Source: Limnobacter parvus
GTDB taxonomy: Bacteria > Pseudomonadota > Gammaproteobacteria > Burkholderiales > Burkholderiaceae_B
Length of the DNA stretch: 64,000 bases
Reading direction: 5' to 3'
Assembly (NCBI RefSeq): GCF_024623725.1
Contig: NZ_JANKHG010000001.1
Location: 124,001-188,000, forward strand
Every line of letters begins with the position of its first letter. Position 1 is the stretch's first letter. Under the pieces are notes generated by a model that was not told where the DNA came from, made no database searches, and saw only the letters and a program-made list of their open reading frames with translations. This document shows, piece after piece, positions 54,862-62,893 of this stretch. The position numbers and the translations under genes were made by a program.

Positions 54862-56631
54862 ATGCGTTTGTTCGGAAAATCAAATCAAAACCAAATTCTT
54901 GATCAAACCATCGATGCGGTGGTCAGCATTGATGAAAAAAATTTGGTTACTTATTACAATGCAGCGGCTGAAAAGCTGTGGGGCTACACCCCAGACGAGG
55001 TCATTGGCAAAAACGTCAAAATGCTGGTGCCACGGGCCATTCAAAGCAATCACGACGACTATGTAAACCGCAACCGCAGCACGGGGCAAGACCGCATCGT
55101 GGGCACTTTCCGCGAAGTGGAACTTGAACGTAAAAGCGGCGAGAAAATATGGGCATCGCTTAGCCTGTCACGGGTGAAAACCGGCAAAAAGATTTGCTAT
55201 ACCGCCTTTGTGCGCGACATTTCCGCCGAACGCAATGCCCGCGAACAAATCAACCAAACCCTTGAGCAAACAATTGACGCAGTGGTCACGATTGACGGTC
55301 ACAACAATGTGACTTTTTTCAACAAGGCCGCAGAGCGTTTGTGGGGTTACGAGCGCGACGAAGTGCTGGGCAAGAACGTTAAAATGTTGGTGCCCTTTGC
55401 CATTCAAAGCAACCACGACAACCTGGTGAATGCCAACCGCACCACTGGCATTGACAAAATTGTAGGCACCAGCCGAGAAGTTCGTATTGAACGCAAAGAT
55501 GGTCGCGTGGTGTGGGGTGGCTTGTCGCTTTCAAAGCTGCGAGTTGGCGAATACATCATGTACACCGCCTTTGTGAAAGACGTCACCAAAGAAGTTGAAC
55601 AACGCGAACAGTTCCGCCTGCTTTCACTGGTGGCCAATGAAACCGACAACTCCGTGGTCATCACCGATGCTGAAGGCCTGATCGAATACGTCAACCCGGG
55701 CTTTGTGCGTTTAACCGGCTACAAGCTGGATGAAGTCAAAGGCAAAAAACCGGGGCATGTGCTGCAAGGCAAAGAAACTTCACCAGAAACAGTTCAAAAA
55801 ATCCGCAGCAAATTGCAAGCACGTGAAGCGTTTTACGATGAAATCCTGAACTACGACCGCCATGGCAAACCCTACTGGATTTCCCTGGCCATCAACCCGG
55901 TGTTTGATGACAAAGGGGTACTTAGCCAGTTCATTTCAATCCAGGCCAACATCACTGAAACCAAAAACCGCTCGGTGGAATTCGATGTTCGACTGAACGC
56001 GATTCAACGATCAAATCTGGTGCTTGAATGGAATGCACAGGGCGAGATTGAAATAGCCAATATGCTGTTCAAAAGCCTGATGGGTGCTAAATCCGTGGAT
56101 GAACTGAAACGAAATGAGAACAAGCTGGATCAAGTAATTGGCACCGACACACTTGCAAAACTGCGCAAAGGCGAAGCAGCCGCCGCAGAACTTCAATTCA
56201 AAGCGAGCAATGGTGGCGCAGTGTTCGTTGCAGCCACACTGACCCCGATTCAAGCCTTTGATGGAAGCATTAAGCGAATCGTGATGTATGGAAGCGACAT
56301 TACTGCGCGCCGCCGCACCATTGAAGAAACCAACCAAGCCATGCGCGATGTGGTGCAGGTAAGCGACCAAATCGGCTCGATTGTTGGCACCATCAATGGC
56401 ATTGCATCGCAAACCAACCTGTTGGCCCTGAATGCTGCCATTGAAGCAGCACGCGCTGGTGAAGCAGGCCGGGGGTTTGCGGTGGTTGCCGACGAAGTGC
56501 GTGGACTTGCGCAGCGCAGTGCATCGGCAGCCTATGAAATTTCCAACTTGGTGGGCGAAACAAAACACAAGGTAGAAGGCTTGGCGAAATCCTTGGCGGA
56601 ACTGGACTCGAAACAAGCCAACCAAGGATAA
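54862..56631 (+). CDS. soluble chemoreceptor with tandem FixL-like heme PAS domains
   Basis: A 589-residue protein with no membrane segment. PAS1 (about 10-122) and PAS2 (about 133-242) are near-duplicates: both have GKNVKMLVP followed by IQSNHD. PAS3 (about 252-366) and a degenerate PAS4 (about 375-482) follow, then a very short MCP signalling domain (490-570) with the tip [20 protein letters not shown]. In PAS1, H64, R70 and R84 have exactly the spacing of FixL's proximal heme His200, Arg206 and distal Arg220; PAS2 keeps H185 and R205. A heme-based oxygen sensor is therefore predicted. There are only about 40 residues after the tip, far fewer than in classical receptors. A lone receiver gene follows. 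Confidence 0.88.
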   Translation: MRLFGKSNQNQILDQTIDAVVSIDEKNLVTYYNAAAEKLWGYTPDEVIGKNVKMLVPRAIQSNHDDYVNRNRSTGQDRIVGTFREVELERKSGEKIWASLSLSRVKTGKKICYTAFVRDISAERNAREQINQTLEQTIDAVVTIDGHNNVTFFNKAAERLWGYERDEVLGKNVKMLVPFAIQSNHDNLVNANRTTGIDKIVGTSREVRIERKDGRVVWGGLSLSKLRVGEYIMYTAFVKDVTKEVEQREQFRLLSLVANETDNSVVITDAEGLIEYVNPGFVRLTGYKLDEVKGKKPGHVLQGKETSPETVQKIRSKLQAREAFYDEILNYDRHGKPYWISLAINPVFDDKGVLSQFISIQANITETKNRSVEFDVRLNAIQRSNLVLEWNAQGEIEIANMLFKSLMGAKSVDELKRNENKLDQVIGTDTLAKLRKGEAAAAELQFKASNGGAVFVAATLTPIQAFDGSIKRIVMYGSDITARRRTIEETNQAMRDVVQVSDQIGSIVGTINGIASQTNLLALNAAIEAARAGEAGRGFAVVADEVRGLAQRSASAAYEISNLVGETKHKVEGLAKSLAELDSKQANQG

Positions 56632-56744
56632 GTTCACCAACAGCACTGTCAACAGCACTGTTAACTTTGGTTAAAACTTGTCTTTTACATTTCGTATTGA
56701 TTTAACATTTGCTATAGAGTAATTCCAATGGCAGGAAAATCCGT

Positions 56745-57125
56745 ATGAAAACAGTGATGTTGCTGGACGATGCACGCTCCATTCGCAGCCTATTTGGGGA
56801 AGTGATTCGCCAGGCTGGGTTCAATACCCAAACTGCATCCAGTGCGGAAGAAGCGTTGCTGTACATCGTTGAAAACGGCTTCCCAGACCTGATCATTAGC
56901 GACATTCACATGCCAGGAATTGGCGGCATGGAATTTTGCAGGCGGGTGCGTAAGCTTTCAAAACAAACGCCCATCATTATCATGAGCGCACTTTCAGACA
57001 AAGAACTGGTTGCACAGGCTCAAAAGCTGGGCATACAAAACTGGCTGCTTAAACCCGTTGAACCCGGATATTTTTTGAACAGACTGACTGCCATTCTTGG
57101 AGAAACTCAGGCCTTGTCCACCTGA
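56745..57125 (+). CDS. single-domain CheY-like response regulator
   Basis: A 126-residue receiver domain with no output domain. Acidic pocket D8/D9 (MLLDDARS), phospho-acceptor D53 (LIISDIHMPGIGG), Ser81 in IIIMSALSD and K103 in WLLKPVEPG are all present, so it should be phosphorylatable. Signalling would be by protein contact, as with CheY or a phosphorelay shuttle. It follows the heme-PAS chemoreceptor by 113 bases with a possible promoter region between, and overlaps the convergent rfaH by 19 bases. Its kinase is not in the immediate neighbourhood; the hybrid kinase at 61.2 kb is a candidate only. Confidence 0.9.
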   Translation: MKTVMLLDDARSIRSLFGEVIRQAGFNTQTASSAEEALLYIVENGFPDLIISDIHMPGIGGMEFCRRVRKLSKQTPIIIMSALSDKELVAQAQKLGIQNWLLKPVEPGYFLNRLTAILGETQALST

Positions 57126-57610
57126 TTGCGGCTTAGCTCCACACTGCGTTCTGCGCCCAACACATGCAGCAGAACAATCACGCGTTCTTCGCTTTTCTTT
57201 TTCGCAATAGTGCCCATCAAACCTTCAAATGGGCCTTCAGCCACGCGAACAACACCGCCCACTTCCAGATCATTCAATGCCGCCAAATTCAAAATGTTTT
57301 CATCATCGGTTTGATTTTGAATAAGGTCGATTAAATCGCCTGGCACAATGGCTGGCTTGCCGCCAAACTTCACCAAATCCATGCAACCCTTGGTGGAACG
57401 CAACTTGGAAAAGTCGTCTACACCCACTTCCAGATTGACAAACATATAACGGGGAAACAAGGGCTCCACCACCTGCACACTGCCTTGCCCAGCCTTGCGT
57501 TTTTGCACACGGGCCTGCGGATAAAACACAGTGTAGTTTTGCCGCTGCAGGTGATCAAGGGCCACAGCCTCCTGGCGGGGTTTGGTGTACATCACATACC
57601 AATTGGCCAT
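57107..57610 (-). CDS. rfaH: NusG-like transcription antiterminator RfaH
   Basis: A 167-residue NusG paralogue. The NGN domain is WYVMYTKPRQEAVALDHLQRQNY, with LFPRYMFVNLE; the C-terminal KOW domain carries GGVVRVAEGPFEGLMGTI. The YTKPRQE start and the polysaccharide setting distinguish it from housekeeping NusG (which has an extra region and lies by rplK). RfaH lets RNA polymerase read through long surface-polysaccharide operons after recruitment at an ops site. Its ATG overlaps the rmlC stop (TAATG), so it is co-transcribed with rmlC, fitting control of the polysaccharide genes around it. Confidence 0.88.
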   Translation of the reverse strand: MANWYVMYTKPRQEAVALDHLQRQNYTVFYPQARVQKRKAGQGSVQVVEPLFPRYMFVNLEVGVDDFSKLRSTKGCMDLVKFGGKPAIVPGDLIDLIQNQTDDENILNLAALNDLEVGGVVRVAEGPFEGLMGTIAKKKSEERVIVLLHVLGAERSVELSRNQVDKA

Positions 57611-58164
57611 TATTCATCAAGCTCCGTGAAAGCAATGCCCTGCGCATCCTTGGGCGACAACACAGGCTGCGTGACACCAGCGCGCCTCAGGGGCCAATCA
57701 ATGTTCAGCACCGGGTCATTCCAGGCCATGCATATTTCATGGTCAGGGCTGTGGTGTTCAGTTACCTGGTAACTGGTAATTGCGGTTTCGCTCAGTGTTA
57801 AAAAGCCATGCGCAAAGCCCGGCGGTATCCACAACTGCGCATGGTTTTCATCGCTCAATTCACATCCATACCACTGCCCGAAGGTTTCAGAGTTTTCACG
57901 CAAGTCAACGGCAACATCAAACACTGCACCCAGCACCACACGCACCAGCTTGCCTTGTGCTTTGGGCGCCTTTTGCCAATGCAAGCCGCGCAGCACACCC
58001 TGCCTGGAAAGCGATTCATTGGTTTGTACAAACTCTGGTTGAATACCCGCCACCTGTCGAAAAGTTTTCGCATTGAAACTTTCAAAGAAATGGCCGCGTG
58101 CATCGGTGTACACCGAAGGCGTTAGCAGCAACAGGCCGTCCAAGGGAGTAAAGTTACATTTCAT
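57610..58164 (-). CDS. rmlC: dTDP-4-dehydrorhamnose 3,5-epimerase
   Basis: RmlC is the cupin epimerase of dTDP-rhamnose synthesis. The 184-residue product has DARGHFFESFN, the catalytic-His segment GVLRGLHWQKAPKAQGKLVRV, the DLRENSETFGQW turn and PPGFAHGFLTLSE. Length is normal. It is followed without a gap by rfaH and is divergent from hepT with only 27 bases between the start codons. Confidence 0.95.
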   Translation of the reverse strand: MKCNFTPLDGLLLLTPSVYTDARGHFFESFNAKTFRQVAGIQPEFVQTNESLSRQGVLRGLHWQKAPKAQGKLVRVVLGAVFDVAVDLRENSETFGQWYGCELSDENHAQLWIPPGFAHGFLTLSETAITSYQVTEHHSPDHEICMAWNDPVLNIDWPLRRAGVTQPVLSPKDAQGIAFTELDE

Positions 58165-58191
58165 ACAAATTCGCGGTGTATTATTATCAAA

Positions 58192-58596
58192 ATGATCTTA
58201 GACCTTAGCTCTCTTCAAAATGCGGTCCTTCGCCTCGACGAGGGCATTCAACGTTATCGTCAAGACATCAGCGACACACAAATTCGCGACGGCTTGATTC
58301 AGCGCTTTGAATTCACCTATGAACTCAGCCACAAAATGCTTAAGCGTTTTCTGGAGTCTACCTCGCCAAGCCCTGCAGAAATTGATGCGCTCGCATTTCA
58401 GGATTTGATTCGCACGGGCAATGAACAAGGCCTGTTGTTAAGCGACTGGACCGTTTGGAAGAAATACCGTGAAATGCGTTCGAAAACCAGCCACACCTAT
58501 GATGAATCAATCGCTCTTCAAGTAGTTGCGGAAATCCCGGCGTTTTTGCACGAAGCGCAGTACTTACTCCAACAACTATTACCAAGAAACAAGTGA
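58192..58596 (+). CDS. hepT: HEPN-domain toxin HepT
   Basis: A 134-residue HEPN protein of the HI0074 family. The RX4HXY motif that defines HepT is complete: R96-SKTS-H101-T-Y103. In characterised pairs HepT is an RNase toxin, and MntA neutralises it by adding AMP units to this Tyr. The start ATG is in a 27-base divergent gap with a TATTAT box about 8 bases upstream and no Shine-Dalgarno, so the message may be leaderless or begin within rmlC. mntA overlaps its end by four bases. Confidence 0.9.
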   Translation: MILDLSSLQNAVLRLDEGIQRYRQDISDTQIRDGLIQRFEFTYELSHKMLKRFLESTSPSPAEIDALAFQDLIRTGNEQGLLLSDWTVWKKYREMRSKTSHTYDESIALQVVAEIPAFLHEAQYLLQQLLPRNK

Positions 58597-58934
58597 AAAA
58601 CCCGGCACCACACAAGCTCAAAATTCAGGCTCATGAACTGGACATCGTGCTCAAGATTATTGAAAAATGTGTGCCAGCCTACGAAATCTGGGCATTCGGT
58701 TCTCGGGTGGACGGCAATCCAAAACCGTTTTCCGATCTTGATCTTGCGCTAATTGGTGCCCATGAATTACCCCTTTCCACCCGAGCTGAACTAAACAACG
58801 CGTTTTCAGAATCGGATTTACCCTGGAAAGTCGACTTGGTAGATTGGCATGGCATTTCCCCAGAATTTCAAAAAATAATTCAGGCCAATCACGAAATTCT
58901 TCAAACCCCCGCTTCAAGCAGCCCCAGCAAATAA
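58593..58934 (+). CDS. mntA: MNT-domain antitoxin MntA (minimal nucleotidyltransferase)
   Basis: A 113-residue minimal nucleotidyltransferase. The defining GSX10DXD motif is complete: G36-S37, ten residues, D48-L-D50, with a further Asp at 81 or 84 (KVDLVDW) to complete the metal triad. This matches the MntA antitoxins that AMPylate HepT. It starts with GTG overlapping the hepT stop. Its last 34 bases overlap the 3' end of rmlA on the other strand, meaning the pair is wedged tightly into the rhamnose gene cluster. Confidence 0.9.
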   Translation: MKNPAPHKLKIQAHELDIVLKIIEKCVPAYEIWAFGSRVDGNPKPFSDLDLALIGAHELPLSTRAELNNAFSESDLPWKVDLVDWHGISPEFQKIIQANHEILQTPASSSPSK

Positions 58935-59779
58935 TCGCCATAGCCACTGTTTCGCAGGGGCTTGGCCAGTGCGGCCAATTGTGCAGATGTTATCCACTGG
59001 TTGCGCCAGGCAATTTCTTCAGGGCAACTTACTTTCAGGCCCTGTCGGCGTTCAATGGTCTGAATGAAGTTTGCCGCGTCCAGCAAACTATCGGCAGTGC
59101 CGGTGTCCAGCCACGCCTGCCCGCGCCCCATGTGCTGCACTTCAAGTTGCCCAGCACTTAGGTAGGCGCGAATTACATCGGTAATTTCAAGTTCGCCGCG
59201 GGGTGAAGGTTCCAAATTTCTCGCAATGCCTGCCGCCTGCCCATCGAAGAAATACAGCCCGGTCACGGCCTGTTTGCTTTTGGGTTGGGCTGGCTTTTCT
59301 TCCACGCCAATTACCGTGCCCTCGGCGTTCAGCTCAAGCACGCCATAGGCCTGTGGGTTGGCCACGGAATAAGCGAATACCGTGGCACCTTTTTTTTGCC
59401 CATAGGCGTAGCGCATTTGGCGAACCAGGTTTTGACCATAAAACAAATTGTCGCCCAACACCAAAGCGCATGGTTCGCCCTGCAAAAAAGGTTCAGCCAC
59501 AATCAGCGACTGCGCCACGCCACCGGGGGTGGCCTGCACTGCATACTCAATCCGCATGCCCCAGCGTGTGCCGTCGCCCAACAATTGTTCAAACCGGGGA
59601 GTGTCGTGCGGGGTTGAAATCACCAGCAATTCGCGTACACCAGCCAACATCAGCGTGCTAAGCGGGTAGTAAATCATGGGTTTGTCGTACACAGGCAGCA
59701 ACTGCTTGCTGACTGCGGCGGTTGCCGGGTACAAGCGGGTAGCCTGCCCACCAGCCAACACAATGCCTTTGCGGTTCAT
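58901..59779 (-). CDS. rmlA: glucose-1-phosphate thymidylyltransferase
   Basis: RmlA makes dTDP-glucose, the first step toward dTDP-rhamnose. The 292-residue product has SKQLLPVYDKPMIYYPLSTL, CALVLGDNLFYGQ, VTGLYFFDG, RGELEITDV and the C-terminal RQGLKVSCPEEIAWR, all as in E. coli RmlA. One oddity: the nucleotide-binding loop is GGQATRL instead of the usual GGxGTRL, with Ala13 for Gly. The rest of the active site looks intact, so it is probably functional. It is separated from rmlC by the opposite-strand hepT-mntA pair. Confidence 0.94.
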   Translation of the reverse strand: MNRKGIVLAGGQATRLYPATAAVSKQLLPVYDKPMIYYPLSTLMLAGVRELLVISTPHDTPRFEQLLGDGTRWGMRIEYAVQATPGGVAQSLIVAEPFLQGEPCALVLGDNLFYGQNLVRQMRYAYGQKKGATVFAYSVANPQAYGVLELNAEGTVIGVEEKPAQPKSKQAVTGLYFFDGQAAGIARNLEPSPRGELEITDVIRAYLSAGQLEVQHMGRGQAWLDTGTADSLLDAANFIQTIERRQGLKVSCPEEIAWRNQWITSAQLAALAKPLRNSGYGDYLLGLLEAGV

Positions 59780-59851
59780 CGATTAACCTGCCTGAGTTGT
59801 TCTGCTGCTAGTTTACGACAACACACAACTTTGCAAATTTAATAAAGCGGG

Positions 59852-60181
59852 TTAAATCTGTACTATTCTTGCCAGCCTGGCCAACAGGTCGAGCCCTTCA
59901 GTGACAACGCCCAGTTTTTCATCGGGTGTGGCCAAGCCTGAAACGCCTTTCTGTATTCCCTGCAAACCCTTCGACAGCTCAGCAATTTGCTGCCGGGCCT
60001 GAATGCCCAACACGTCGTAATCCGCATTTTCGGCATTTACCAGAGCCAGGTAAGCTGCAGCCAAAGTTTGCTGGTGTTGTTTGCGTTGTTCGGCATTCAA
60101 ATTGTCGGGGTCGATCAAATACAGCGCCGCAAAAACCGACTCAAGCTGATCGCGCACTGTTTGTAATTCTTCATGGTTCAT
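59852..60181 (-). CDS. small protein of unknown function
   Basis: A 109-residue, mostly helical, soluble protein I do not recognise. No signal peptide, membrane helix or Cys is present. There is a Leu/Ala heptad-like pattern in the second half (QQIAELSKGLQGIQKGVSGL). Its ATG overlaps the stop of the upstream lipoprotein gene by four bases, so the two are translationally coupled and probably act together. Confidence 0.65.
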   Translation of the reverse strand: MNHEELQTVRDQLESVFAALYLIDPDNLNAEQRKQHQQTLAAAYLALVNAENADYDVLGIQARQQIAELSKGLQGIQKGVSGLATPDEKLGVVTEGLDLLARLARIVQI

Positions 60182-61014
60182 GGTTGCTTGCTCCCTTGAA
60201 TATTTTGATTAATCAGTTCGAATGTTTCGCGCATGTGCTCGAAACTTCCCTGCCCACGCAGCACATCCAACCACGCTTGTTGCATGCCCACGCTGGCCTG
60301 TTTGGCTTGTTCCAATAGTTCAATGGCGGGCGGGCGCTTAATGCTTGCAACCCAAGCCTTCTTCCAGGTTTCAGTCAGGTTTTTATCGCCCACAAAAGGC
60401 TTTTGCACTTTCTCGCGGTACTCCACTTGCCGTGCCAAATTCTCTCGCTGATTAATCCAGTTAATCTGCGCTTCCAGAATTCGCTGGTTCAGCAACAGCG
60501 ACTGGGCCACTGTTTCTGCGTCGCGCATTAGCACCTGTTTCACTGCGGCAGAATGTTTCCAGCTTGAAACATGCCCGGCCAGGCCAGCAACAGCTTCCTT
60601 GGCTACACGGGGAATACCGCCCACATCGGGCGCTTTGTTCAGGGCCTCCACCAGTTTTTTCAAAGCCTGTTCGGTGCCACTGCTGTGGTCGCCCTTGGCC
60701 AACGCTTCAAGCTGCGCGAAATACATCGCCTGAACATCAAAATAATCATCGACCTGCCACAGCAATTCCGCACGTTCACGCAGTGCCTCGCTTTGCTGCT
60801 GCAAAGTGGCGTCAGTTCGCGGCAAATTCGGTAACAAGTCGGCAGTAAATTCAAGTGAATGATTCAGCGCAAACTCATTCACTTTCTTTAAGGTGGCGGT
60901 GTACTGCTGGCCGGTTTTTGAAACACCTTCAACTTGCAGGGGCGTTTTACTCGCGCAAGCGGCCAGCAGCATTACAGCCGTGCAAAGCACAAGGCGATGA
61001 ATTATTGGGGTCAA
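60178..61014 (-). CDS. lipoprotein of unknown function
   Basis: A 278-residue predicted lipoprotein: LVLCTAVMLLAAC puts the lipid on Cys20. The mature part is largely helical and Ala/Leu/Gln-rich with no domain I can name. It is the first gene of a two-gene unit with the 109-residue protein, and is divergent from the hybrid kinase gene with a 139-base region between. Kinase control of this unit is a possibility raised by the divergent layout only. Confidence 0.7.
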   Translation of the reverse strand: MTPIIHRLVLCTAVMLLAACASKTPLQVEGVSKTGQQYTATLKKVNEFALNHSLEFTADLLPNLPRTDATLQQQSEALRERAELLWQVDDYFDVQAMYFAQLEALAKGDHSSGTEQALKKLVEALNKAPDVGGIPRVAKEAVAGLAGHVSSWKHSAAVKQVLMRDAETVAQSLLLNQRILEAQINWINQRENLARQVEYREKVQKPFVGDKNLTETWKKAWVASIKRPPAIELLEQAKQASVGMQQAWLDVLRGQGSFEHMRETFELINQNIQGSKQP

Positions 61015-61096
61015 ACCATTTCTCCACAGGTTGCATTGTTAATGCAGAAGGTGTCATGGTACCGACCCACCAAAATTGGTATCACCCAATTACTCA

Positions 61097-61126
61097 TTGC
61101 ATGGCAAGCACTTCACCAATTATGCT
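61097..61126 (+). promoter_or_regulatory. candidate promoter of the hybrid kinase gene
   Basis: TTGCAT (61097-61102), 18 bases, TATGCT (61121-61126), 28 bases before the ATG. Upstream lies a dyad ACCAA-AA-TTGGT (61069-61080), and CCAATTA/CCAATTG words recur three times across the region. Confidence 0.45.
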
Positions 61127-61153
61127 TAGTCCAATTGCCCTATTGCGCTATTT

Positions 61154-62893
61154 ATGAAAGCCAACAATACACACCTGCACCTTATTCTTCGCGAACAAAC
61201 CAAGCTGCTTTTCGAACACCTTCCTTTTGTTTTGTATGGCGTTATGGCGGCGTCTGCAGGGCTTGTGGCGGTGCTTTGGCAAACAAGCCAAGATGCTACA
61301 TTGCTGCTGTGGTTGCTTGCGGTTTATTTGCTCACAGGCTTGCGTTGGTTGGGAAGGCGGCGTTTTTTGCAGCAAGGCCATCATTTCGACCCAAAGTACT
61401 GGATCAAAACAGCCATCGCATTCACAGCAGCTTCTGGGGTGCTATGGGGTATCGCGGGTGTTCTGTTTTTTTCAACTGAACCTTTGGTTCTTATTACCCT
61501 GACCATCTTTCTGGCTGCCATGGTGGCAGGTGCGGTTTCCTCTCATTCCTGCCACACCCCGGCCTTTGCAGCATTTGCGCTGCCTGCATCCTTGCCCTTC
61601 ATTGCGCGTTGCATTGCGGAAGCCAGTACGTTCTACGTGGTGCTGGGCACGGTGTCGCTGGTGTATGTGCTAATCAACATTCACTACGGCCGCAACTTGC
61701 AGAACATGGTGATTCAATCGATTCGCCTGCGGTTTCAAAACGCCGAGCTGGTTGAAGAACTCACCATGCAAAAACGTGTGGCTGAACAAGCCAGTGCCGC
61801 AAAAACTCGATTCCTGGCGGCAGCAAGCCACGACTTACGCCAACCCGTTCAAGCCATTGAGCTTTTAATTGACGCCTTGGGCACAGACCTGGCCAACCAC
61901 CCCAGCAAGGGTTTACTCAACCGCATTCAAGAAGCCGGGCACGGCTTGCGCAATTTGTTGAACACCCTGCTAGATTCCGCAAAGGTAAATTCGGCAGCCA
62001 TTACCGCCAAACCACGCCACATTCAACTGGAACCGTTGTTGCGCAGGGTTTGCCAGGAATTGGCACCACAAGCACGGCTTAAAAATCTGGATATTCGCGT
62101 GGCATCTACCAAGGCCTGCGGTTACAGCGACCCCGCCCTGCTTGAATTAATTTTGCGCAACTACATTGAAAACGCAATCAAGTACAGCCACAAAGGCCGC
62201 ATATTGGTGGGCTGCCGCAGACTTGGGGAATTCATTCGAATTGAAGTGCATGACATGGGTATTGGCATACCGACCAGTGCCCAAGAAACTGTGTTTCAGG
62301 AATACTACCAACTGGGCAACCCTGAACGCGACAAAGCAAAGGGCCTTGGCTTAGGGTTGTACATTGCAGACAGCTTAAGCAGGCTACTGAATCACGATTT
62401 GGGTGTACGTTCCACAGTAGGCAAAGGTTCAATGTTTTATGTCACCGTGCCATTGGGCAAATCCAGCCATTTGATTGATGTGCCCCACCATGCGCCGGCC
62501 AACCTAACCCCATTGCGTGGAAAAACAGTACTGGTGATTGACGACGATGACATGGTGCGCGCCAGCGTCAGTGAAATGTTGAGCCGCTGGGAATGCAATA
62601 CTGTTGCTGCAGAAAACGCCGAAGCCGCGCTGCGTATTTTGGTGGCACAAGGCAAAATGCCAGACGCCATTGTGGCCGACTATCGCCTGCAAACCAAATG
62701 CAATGGCATGCAGGCTATTCAATCATTACGCTCACAACTTGGAAATGTACCCGCTGTAATATTAACCGGCGACACCGGCGCCAGCCGGGTTCAAGAAGCC
62801 AATCAATCTGGCTTCAAGCTGCTGCACAAGCCTTTAAGCGGCGTGCAGCTGCGTGAAGCGCTTAGTGAATTAATTGGCCAAGCCTCGGCTTAA
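61154..62893 (+). CDS. hybrid sensor histidine kinase/response regulator
   Basis: A 579-residue inner-membrane kinase. About six hydrophobic helices fill residues 25-183, with almost no periplasmic domain, so it probably senses something in or at the membrane. HisKA follows with phospho-acceptor H226 in AAASHDLRQPVQAIEL, then HATPase with N340 in NYIENAIKYS, DMGIGIP and GLGLGLYIA. A C-terminal receiver has D509 (AIVADYRLQ) and K-P near the end (LLHKPLS). SHDLRQPVQA is typical of a widespread hybrid family in beta/gammaproteobacteria. No response-regulator gene adjoins. It overlaps the convergent manC-type gene by four bases. Confidence 0.9.
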   Translation: MKANNTHLHLILREQTKLLFEHLPFVLYGVMAASAGLVAVLWQTSQDATLLLWLLAVYLLTGLRWLGRRRFLQQGHHFDPKYWIKTAIAFTAASGVLWGIAGVLFFSTEPLVLITLTIFLAAMVAGAVSSHSCHTPAFAAFALPASLPFIARCIAEASTFYVVLGTVSLVYVLINIHYGRNLQNMVIQSIRLRFQNAELVEELTMQKRVAEQASAAKTRFLAAASHDLRQPVQAIELLIDALGTDLANHPSKGLLNRIQEAGHGLRNLLNTLLDSAKVNSAAITAKPRHIQLEPLLRRVCQELAPQARLKNLDIRVASTKACGYSDPALLELILRNYIENAIKYSHKGRILVGCRRLGEFIRIEVHDMGIGIPTSAQETVFQEYYQLGNPERDKAKGLGLGLYIADSLSRLLNHDLGVRSTVGKGSMFYVTVPLGKSSHLIDVPHHAPANLTPLRGKTVLVIDDDDMVRASVSEMLSRWECNTVAAENAEAALRILVAQGKMPDAIVADYRLQTKCNGMQAIQSLRSQLGNVPAVILTGDTGASRVQEANQSGFKLLHKPLSGVQLREALSELIGQASA

